The position numbers and the translations under genes are program-made. From assembly GCA_950295325.1 (NCBI GenBank), contig OX485805.1, forward strand, positions 680,501-744,500: a stretch of DNA of 64,000 nucleotides, read 5' to 3'. The notes under the pieces were generated by a model. The model had not been told where the DNA came from, did not search any database, and was given only the letters and a program-made list of their open reading frames with translations. This document shows positions 55,531-64,000 of this stretch, in pieces (positions within the stretch are counted from its first letter, which is position 1; every line of letters begins with the position of its first letter). Source of the DNA: Polytrichum commune (lineage: Eukaryota > Streptophyta > Polytrichopsida > Polytrichales > Polytrichaceae).

Positions 55531-58500
55531 ATGGCGAAGCAACGCAAACAAAAGCAAAAAGAGCACAGAACTTCAGGTAACTCGTCGAAAGCAAATGCCG
55601 TGTTTAAAAAAATACAAAAATAAAATCCCACTGCACATAGGGTGCAATGGTATGTTTGTGTTCCCGATGAGAATGCAACACAGAATAATATGTCCTGTCC
55701 AATTGGGTTCTGCTGATATTTGAAACTTTCATCTGGTCATTGATGTAGTATATATACTGAGACATTGCATGGGAGATTATCACGTTCGTGCATTTCCTTC
55801 AGACCTCCAGTACTTATTCTTCAACTCCAACAACTTTTTTAACAATAGACGAGTAAAGGACAGACATCACATAAATTTTTGAACACATCGGCTAGCCTTG
55901 AAGATCATGTGAACTAAGTAGAAGTGGACACCCCAAATCCCAAAGTTACTGCACCTCATCTAAGTAGACGCGGTTTTGTTTTGTTTTTCCACCTGTTATC
56001 TTTTTTAATTTATTTTCTGTTTTCCATGACCATTTTGCAAGACTGTATAGAAATATTGATCCTGGCATGTCATACAATCATTGGTGAATAGACGTAGGGA
56101 TCGTAAAGGCGGATGAAGGTGTGGCGTCATGCTGCACTACGGTGCTCCACCAGAAGCTTTGTGTGGCAGTTGATGTAGCCGCTCAGCGCATCTATGGGTA
56201 GGTGTCCCTTGGCTAGTGCATTATTCAATCCTCAGTCTTGAGAGGTTAATGACTTGGTGATACATAGAGCAAATATTTGTGTCGAATCGGGTTGATTTTG
56301 TCTGCATTTAAGTTTTTGCAAAATCTTTGAGTTTGTTATGAGATTGCTGACCTGTATTAAATTCTGCTCTGGAAGTTTACGTTGATTGGTGGTTCTCATA
56401 CTCAAACTTTCAGTATGTTACTTGAACCAGTGTTATATGTCACTGTAGTTTATCTGGACATTTAGGTTTGAATTTAATATACTTTTGCTTCCTTGCTCTT
56501 TTTCATGCCTCAATTGTTTCTGCTAGAGGTTCCAGATTTATCCTTCAGTTCATTTCAATGCAGGCATACAGAGCTGAAAGTTCCAGTGAAGCAAGGAGGG
56601 AAAATAGGGGGTGTGATAGGTTTGCATGCGCGTGGCCTTCATATTGAACAAGTTCTGGTTGATGGCGTGGAAGCCCAATTTGAGATAGAGGAATTTCATG
56701 CGAACATCCAACCGCCCCAAAGCTCCAAATCACTTGTGGAGACAGCAGATGATGCCTATCGCAAGTACTCAGAAGATCTCTATCTTGAGATGCAACCTGA
56801 GCTGCTTATACATCCGCCTGCTTCCTCAACACCTGCAGGCGAGGACCCTAAAGACCCACAGGAGGTATATCCTGTACCTGTTTGAGGCTAATATCTGAGT
56901 CTGTTATCCATGCCCCTCAATAGCAAAGGTAGTCTTGAGCCTCCAAATCCTAGCTGGTCACTTGTCATGGGTGCCTCTGCCAGATTAACTTCATTGGACT
57001 ATTGCATGATACATTAGGTTGCAGAGGACATGCTATGTAGTATACATTTCTTTGTGTAGCAATTGGGAGCCTCCATTTCTGCCATCTCTCAAGACTATTG
57101 TGGGTTTGACTCCTCTTGAGTATAGCTTGCTGAAAAAGCTGAGATTCCATTGCACATTGGCTGTACCTCATATATTCCTGCTTAATTTTGTGATATTCTG
57201 ACATGACAAATTGTGTGTCTTTTAGGGGAAGTTAGAAGCAGGGTTAATTGATGGATATTCTCAAAGTGGGCCAATTGTGAAACCTGAAAGCACAAATGTT
57301 GCGGCTGCACCAGGCTCTCAAGCAGGAGAGGTGAGAAATTGATAATCCCTTAGGAACTGTGTACAGGTTTTGAATCCGAATTCTGAATTTCTGCAGGTTA
57401 ATGGCTCGTGTTCCTTAATCTTGAGTTAGTAGTAAAATGGTGGCTTTATACAGAATGTACTGGAATTGGTGTAGGTGAGGATTGTGCGAGTGGAGTATTG
57501 GGTGGAGAAGCCAGCATCAGGAGCACACTTTGGAAGTGACATACTACATACACATAATCAGCTGCGCCGTGCACGGTGCTGGTTTCCATGTGTGGACTCA
57601 AATTTGCAGCGTTGCAGGTATCTGCAAATGGTTGAAGATTTCTGGATTGAGTGTTCATGACTTTGGGTTCACCTGCTGTGGGTTTTTGAAGTAGACGGTT
57701 ATTGTAAATGGGATGTTATTTTGTAGCGGGAAACTACATAGGGGCTATTTGTAATCAATATTGAGATCCTGGTTAAGGGTTTTAAAATGCTAGACATGTG
57801 AAATGGCTTCAAGCACAAGACTGGGAATCCTGATTTTGATGTTTATTCACCCTTTACCAGCTTTGATCTGGAGTTTACAGTCAACTCTGAGTATGTTGCT
57901 GTGAGCAATGGCAAACTACTGTATCAGGTACTATTACTGTGGCCAGAAAGTAAAGGTAGTATATAGAATTTTTTCTGTGCTGCTGCATGAGTAAGCATTT
58001 CTAGAAAGTGTGCTCACCAAATCACTGTTGTTGGCCTTATGACCAGTTTTCAGCATCAATCTCATAATGCATATGCTATTCTTGATGTAGAATCTGTTTT
58101 TTTTTAACTCATTACTCTACAGTACTCTCTCTTTTCTGTGGTGTAAAGAAGAGGTCCGTCCAGAGTCTTAGTCTTGCATTTGAGCAAACGCATTTGGCAT
58201 GGAGTGAGTAGTGGTAAAATGACTTGATTTGATCATTTGAGGATGAAGCTGTAAGTGAATCGACGGCCATGTGAAAGGAGCTGAGAGACACTGTGCAATT
58301 ATTTGGTGCATCCTCTTTTTAGCCTTTTAATGCAATGAGGGAAGGTCCAGGGCAGCTCAGGGGACTCTGAGGATACAATTTGGAGGTCTTTCTTGTATAA
58401 AGTTGTCACCACTGTAGCCTTATTTTTTACTCACCTGCTCACACTGATCAATTAGGTTACAATTGATTTTTATCTTGTTTGAGTTTCTAGAGTTTCTAGA

Positions 58501-61500
58501 AATTTCAACAGTGATTTATTATCTTCTGAGTTGGCACACATCACTGTCCCTGTTCTTGAGTCTTTCACGTGTAAGGAAACCAAAGTTTAGCAGTGTCCTC
58601 ATACAGTAGTGGATGGTTGTTATTCTCAAAGAACCAATGGGTTCACTTAGCTTGTTCATGACTGGCTCAGACAATCTTCAATCTGCGCGCCTCTTTTAGA
58701 GATTGGATAAATGCTAAGTGATGGATGTATGTGAGATTGTTCAGGTAATTTTCAATCTGAACATCAGATACTTCTTTTAGGAGGTGAATGTAAAGTTATC
58801 ATTCATTATTGAAAATAATTTAAAATGTGACAGGTGTACAGTAACCTGGGAACGCATCTCAAAACATATGTGTACAGCCTCGCAATTCCTATTACGGCTA
58901 GCTCTGTGTCATTGGTGGTTGCACCCCTGGTGGTGCTTCCTGACCGGCATCACCCAACTGTCTCTCATTTATGTTTGCCTGGCCTCGACTCAACACTGCA
59001 TTCTTCCATCAGCTTCTTTCATACAGTGTTTGGGTATTGTCTTGACCTTATGTAGTGGTTAGTTTTCTCTGTTTGTTTTAGAGCCAAAAGATATCTTTGA
59101 GGTACTATCTTAATTCATCAAGATGACAAATGGGTTATCATGTGTATTTTCAATGTATTTGTTATTGCTTCACACTCATTTTTCTATAAATTGTGAGTGG
59201 TTTGGATAACGATAGATGCTTGTGAATTGGCAGCTTATATGAAGAGTATCTTGGTGCATCTTTCCCCTTTGGGTGCTATAAGCAAGTATTTATACCTGGC
59301 AATTCTGCGATTTCCACAACTAGCATTGGTGCATCCCTGGCTATTATAAGTGGAGATCTGCTTTCAGACGAACACATCATTGACCAGGTGCTTATGCTAT
59401 GAGAGCTTCAGTGTAAGGAATGTGTTGACGGATTGTCTCTTAGTGACATGTTACCAGTATCTGCTTGTTCGCCATGTACCCGTAAATTTGGCCTTGCTTG
59501 TACCACGTTCACTTAGCTATCTCAGTGGAGAGATCTGTTATTGTGGGTTTCTTGCAGGCTATAGGAACACGGATCAAACTCGCACACGCTTTAGCTCAAC
59601 AGTGGTTTGGTGTCTTCATTACTCCTGATTCTCCTGCTGATGGTAAGCCAGGAGTCTTGGTTCAGCTGTACTTGGTGTGCAATTGGATTTAGAAATCTGA
59701 GTGATTGGTACATGCATAACTCATCCTCTAAATAGAGAGAGCTATGGAAACGCTTTATTTGAAGGACTTCTTGGGAACTGCTGCATCACTACTTAAATTG
59801 TACCATATTTCTGATAGTCTGGTACACTAACTTGTACATCATAGTGTTGAGGTTTGTCTGTGATTTAAGATATGATATGATATTTGGAGGCGGATGCTTA
59901 ATTGTTGTGAGATTTGGGCCTGGGGTGTGAGCCAGATTGGCTCCTTGAAGGTTTGGCTGGAATGCTCACAGATTTTTTTGTCAAGCGTTTCCTTGGAAAC
60001 AATGAAGCCCGCTTCCGACGTTATAAGGTCTGCATTTCCTATCCTTTTGTCAAGAACTTTAATTCTCAATGTGAATGTTCTCTAAACTTTCCATCTTAAT
60101 GGTCATGATAAAAATAGCCTGCAGCTGCAATTTTTTTTGTTAATTAATTTGTTATTTAACAAGTTCATAGAGCTTCCATGCATTTTGTCCACTATAATAT
60201 GGACTTTGTGGTTGCAAATGATTATAAAACCCTGGGCTCTCTTACACTACAGGCAAATGAAGCAGTCTGTCTTGTAGAAGTTGATGGAGCACCTGTTCTA
60301 AGCCCCCCAGCTGGGTTGGATATGGACATGTATGGCACGGAAAAACTTGGTGTTCTAGGGAAGATCAGGAGCTGGAAGGCTGTAAGTCCTAATTGAGGCT
60401 CATTTATAACTGTATTTCTGTGTTGCTCATGAAAGTCCTTGTGCGCTGTTTTGTCAATGTATTTTGCACATTGAAAGATGCACTTTAATAGGGTTCTTGC
60501 CCAGCTTATGTGCATTGTGTTAAATCATTGGGATTATGCTTGCATAGAGTGCATGCAATCTTTCCTGAAGTGTGATAAAACAGGAATAAAACCAGTTCTC
60601 CTATGTGAGATTTGATCTTGATGCATACTCTTTTTCAATAAGTGGTCATCTCTACATTTGTATAGTAGAGGGGAAAATGATCGCTCAATACTCATGTCAG
60701 GCTATTGGCCTATCTTGGAAAAGTTACATCAACTGTGTTTCAACACTTTTCAACAAGCTTTTCTACTTGTTACATCTAATCTTTATGATTACATAATTGT
60801 CATAATCGAGTACCTACATTTGGTTCTTTATGTCTCATCATGTATTTGAATGCACAAAATTGCTGCAAAGCTGACTTTGTAACTGGTGATGTTGATTGGG
60901 TGGTGAGCAGACAGCAGTTGTTCAAATGCTGGAAAAGCAGATGGGCCCGGAGCCATTTCGGAAGGTATCAATCATCACCCAACTTCATCAAATCTGGACT
61001 AGGATTTATCAGTTATTCTATCATCAGTTTGTAGTTTCCAATCTACTGTCTCCTATGAACATACATGCATGGTTTTGTTACTAACCCTGGACCCCATTTC
61101 TTCAGGTTCTACAGAGAATAATTATGAGGGCACAAGATCCTAACCGGCAAATTAGGACCCTGAGCACTACAGAGGTTCCTTTCTTTACATAACTCTTGGT
61201 TTTAAGGTTTGCGTCTTGTAAGTGTAATGTCCTATGCGACAGGAACTTTCATTATGAATCTGGCACTGCCAGGGAAGAGTGAATTCTTGTGTGTTTGAGC
61301 TTCTTGTCACAGAATGTTCTATTCCGACCTGTCTTTGCTCTCATGCTATTTTTCCAGGATAAAGCTTAAGAAATAGTTTTTGACCTGCAGTTTCGACATT
61401 TTGCTAATAAGTTGGGAAACTTGGAGCGACCGTTCCTGAAGGATTTCTTCCCTCGCTGGGTTGAATCATCAGGTTGCCCACGTTTGAGGTTCTTATTTAG

Positions 61501-64000
61501 AACCTTTTTCTTCTTGTGTTTCCTGTATACTCAACTTGTACCTGGTAGAGATAAAGTGTCAGTGTTTGAACTTTACAATATGACTGTATTAGTAGCAATG
61601 TGAAGACCAAATATTTGGCCTGGAGGGTCCCACATGTTTCTGCATTGTTGAGGTCAATTAGTATGGATCACATGGAGTCTGTGGTGTAGATTGTAAGGTT
61701 GTTGTGGTTTGTGAGCAGTGTAAACAGAGTGTTTGTGCATCACACAATTAACCAATACAGTGGGATGCATTTCTCACTTATATGTTTTTACCTTAGAGGA
61801 CACTTGTGTGGTGGATACCGAATATTTTTTATTTATAATCATCTTGGTGACTGATATGATTAAGGGGTATAGATGTGTCTTTATAGCTCTCTTGCCACCA
61901 AAGGCTGGCTTCATCTCAGCCTGTATTATCCTGTAGATAAAGCATTGATCAGTTCGATGAGGTTGTTGATGGTCTCGCAAGAGATGTTCATGTTGCAAGA
62001 GTTATCTAGCATCTGCTGGATATCATATTGGAGACACCAGTTAGATTGAACAATTCAAATACTGTTCAGACATTGATTGGTCTTCTCGGGGAATCTATGT
62101 TTCAGGATGGGTTTTGTATATAGTAAGAGGCGCAACATGGTAGAGCTTGCGGTTCGCCGAGATTCAACTGCGATGCCTAAAGTTGTTGGAGTGTCTGGGA
62201 AAGCTGAAACTCCTGGAACAAAATTACGTGCTTCAGACATGGGATGGCCAGGCATGATGAGCATAAGGTTGCATGAGCTGGATGGAATGTATGACCATCC
62301 GAGTCTTCCTATGGCTGGTGACCACTACCAACTTTTAGAACTGCAGTGCCATTCTAAGCTTGCTGGTCGACGTATACAACGCCCTAAGAAAGGCGCCAAA
62401 GGTGATGCTCTTGAAGAAAATGTGGATGCCACCCCAGCGCAAAGGTATGTCGTGTGCAGTGTGACTAGCGCCAAATTAGGACAGTTTGATTGTGGTCTTG
62501 TATCTTATATTTCCAGAGCAATTCACTTTGAACTCAGTGAACATTGTAGTTCCTACTTTTTATCTGTAGGTAGGACTTCAGCACATTTTCAAGTTTTGCA
62601 CTCCTCTTCTGTATGGAATAAGCATTCCAACAAGTATTCAGTGAAATTCTATTTACCACTTTGTTTTTGTTTATATGAATATTCTTCACAAGCTAATGTT
62701 TCTTTGACAGTGCAATTTAAGGAAAAGGTTTTGTTTCTCATAGGATCTTTGTTATCTGTTCTACTTGCTTGCAGTCTGGAGTCTCCGTTGCTATGGTTGC
62801 GTGGTGATCCGGAACTAGAATACCTTGCCGAATTGAATCTGATCCAACCTGAACATATGTGGGTAGGTGGCTGTGAGCATACTTATATATCTGCTCCTGC
62901 TTGGGCATGTTGATGATCTTTTTGGAAGATTTGGACTTGATGTGAGTGTTGCAATTTTGCATGTTGATGTACTTTGAAGATCGTTCGTCTGGTATGATCA
63001 CCTTCCTCTCATACTACGAACAGAGTCTCATGGTGTTATGCTTTGGGTCCACAGATAAACCAACTTGAAAAAGACAGGGATGTTATTGGTCAAGTGCAAG
63101 CTGTGGCAGCATTACGTGCCCACTCTCGCACATCATTTGCTTTAGTAAACGCTCTCAATAATTGCCTTGTTGATCCCAAGGTACTACAGTCATTTCTTAC
63201 ATTGCAACTTTTTGATCTTCTAACAATGGTTTTGTAATTCTCAAAATTGAAAATAGAATAAGGGTTCCTGTGGATTAGTCATTTGTTTTGTCAGCCGGGA
63301 CCATTTATATATCTTTGCAGTCCTGTTCCATTCACCAATAATACTATCAGCAAAAAGCTGTGTGAGGAGAAAATCATGTTGAATTTTGTGCCTGGAAAAT
63401 TGCTGTGTCACACATGTGAATTAAAAGCGGATTGCTTGAAACTGTTGAAGGTATTTTGCCGTGTACGTATTGAAGCAGCTGCAGCTCTTGCAAGTACCGC
63501 ATCAGAGGTCTGCTTTCTTTTGATCACAATCTTGTTTGCTTGTACTTTTTGAGATCGACAATCATGGTAGGAAACTGGTACCATTGTCAAGGGAGTAACA
63601 TTGAAGGTATTCCAAGGTATTTGAAATAAAATGCATTGCAGTAGTAAGGGGGAAAGCATCTATTTGAGATTGACTATAAGATGGCCTGTGGTATGCCTGG
63701 TTTATCTCACTATGATCACATTCCACCTTCATACTCAAAGTGGTTGACTTTTCCTGAGTTCTTACTTGTATCCTCTGCTGGTCACTAATGCCTGATTTTA
63801 AGCACCTGGCTTTTATGCTTCACTAAATAGGTGGCCTATTATTATTGACTGTGAGTAGCTTCAGGGTGTCTTAAGTACAGGGTTCTTAATACCTCCTGAT
63901 GGTTTGAAGGAATACTCATCACTTGATGAACATGTGGAATCTTCTGCTGTACAGGCAACCAGCTACGTGGGCTTACAAAACCTAATCAAATACTATAAAA
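55531..64000 (+). CDS. TAF2: Transcription initiation factor TFIID subunit 2 (TAF2), 5' 19 exons, runs off the window
   Basis: TAF2 is the TFIID subunit that contacts the initiator region of promoters. Exons: 55531-55576, 56098-56197, 56564-56864, 57226-57330, 57475-57617, 57861-57927, 58834-59033, 59234-59387, 59558-59642, 59936-60027, 60253-60381, 60911-60964, 61106-61174, 61391-61488, 62106-62444, 62775-62862, 63055-63180, 63451-63507 and 63955 onward. Phases agree and give about 766 residues, roughly half to 60% of a plant TAF2. The lysine-rich start [16 protein letters not shown] precedes an M1-aminopeptidase-like fold ([71 protein letters not shown]). The zinc motif HExxH is replaced by HALAQQWFG, and the second Glu region reads [15 protein letters not shown], so no peptidase activity is expected. 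[20 protein letters not shown] and [15 protein letters not shown] follow, then the start of a helical repeat ([16 protein letters not shown]). Confidence 0.95.

Overview
The window is nuclear DNA from a land plant. The grounds are spliced genes with GT-AG introns, a chloroplast-targeted Rubisco assembly factor (RAF1), a YGGT/YLMG plastid membrane protein, telo-box motifs (TTTAGGG type) in promoters, and plant-style LTR retrotransposons primed from initiator-Met tRNA. A non-seed plant (bryophyte, lycophyte or fern) is my guess, held with low confidence.

Layout. 1-4.2 kb: a small coiled-coil protein gene of unknown function (+). 5.4-7.5 kb: ribosomal stalk protein uL10/P0 (-) with a telo-box promoter. 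7.9-9.4 kb: a tRNA-like SINE candidate and the 3' end of a LINE (-). 9.7-13.8 kb: a broken multi-exon gene (-) of unrecognised family with one ParB-fold-like motif, surrounded by eleven copies of a roughly 22-bp imperfect palindrome. 13.9-14.2 kb: a MITE with 51-bp inverted termini and an internal 41-bp tandem array. 14.2-20 kb: gene-free repeats, including an LTR fragment and a direct/direct/inverted MITE trio. 20.0-21.8 kb: a single-exon YLMG gene (+) followed by two decayed copies of its 3' end. 21.8-24.5 kb: no gene seen. 24.5-37 kb: a solo LTR, then a decayed copia element split by a chromodomain gypsy element with matching 972-bp LTRs and a 5-bp target duplication. 38.9-42.1 kb: RAF1 (+). 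42.9-47.2 kb: WDR43/UTP5 (-), a nucleolar rRNA-processing factor. 47.2-54.4 kb: AT-rich, gene-free. 55.5-64 kb: TFIID subunit TAF2 (+), running off the right edge.

The genes do not form an operon-like pathway. P0 and WDR43 belong to ribosome production and both have telo-box sequence upstream; RAF1 and YLMG act in the plastid; TAF2 is basal transcription machinery. A recurring theme is local tandem duplication: in the YLMG 3' end, in all RAF1 introns, inside the gypsy pol region and upstream of TAF2.

The least explained item is the 9.7-13.8 kb block, where a gene with a ParB-like signature sits among dispersed palindromes. Exon coordinates were read by eye from splice signals and reading-frame continuity and have not been checked against transcripts.
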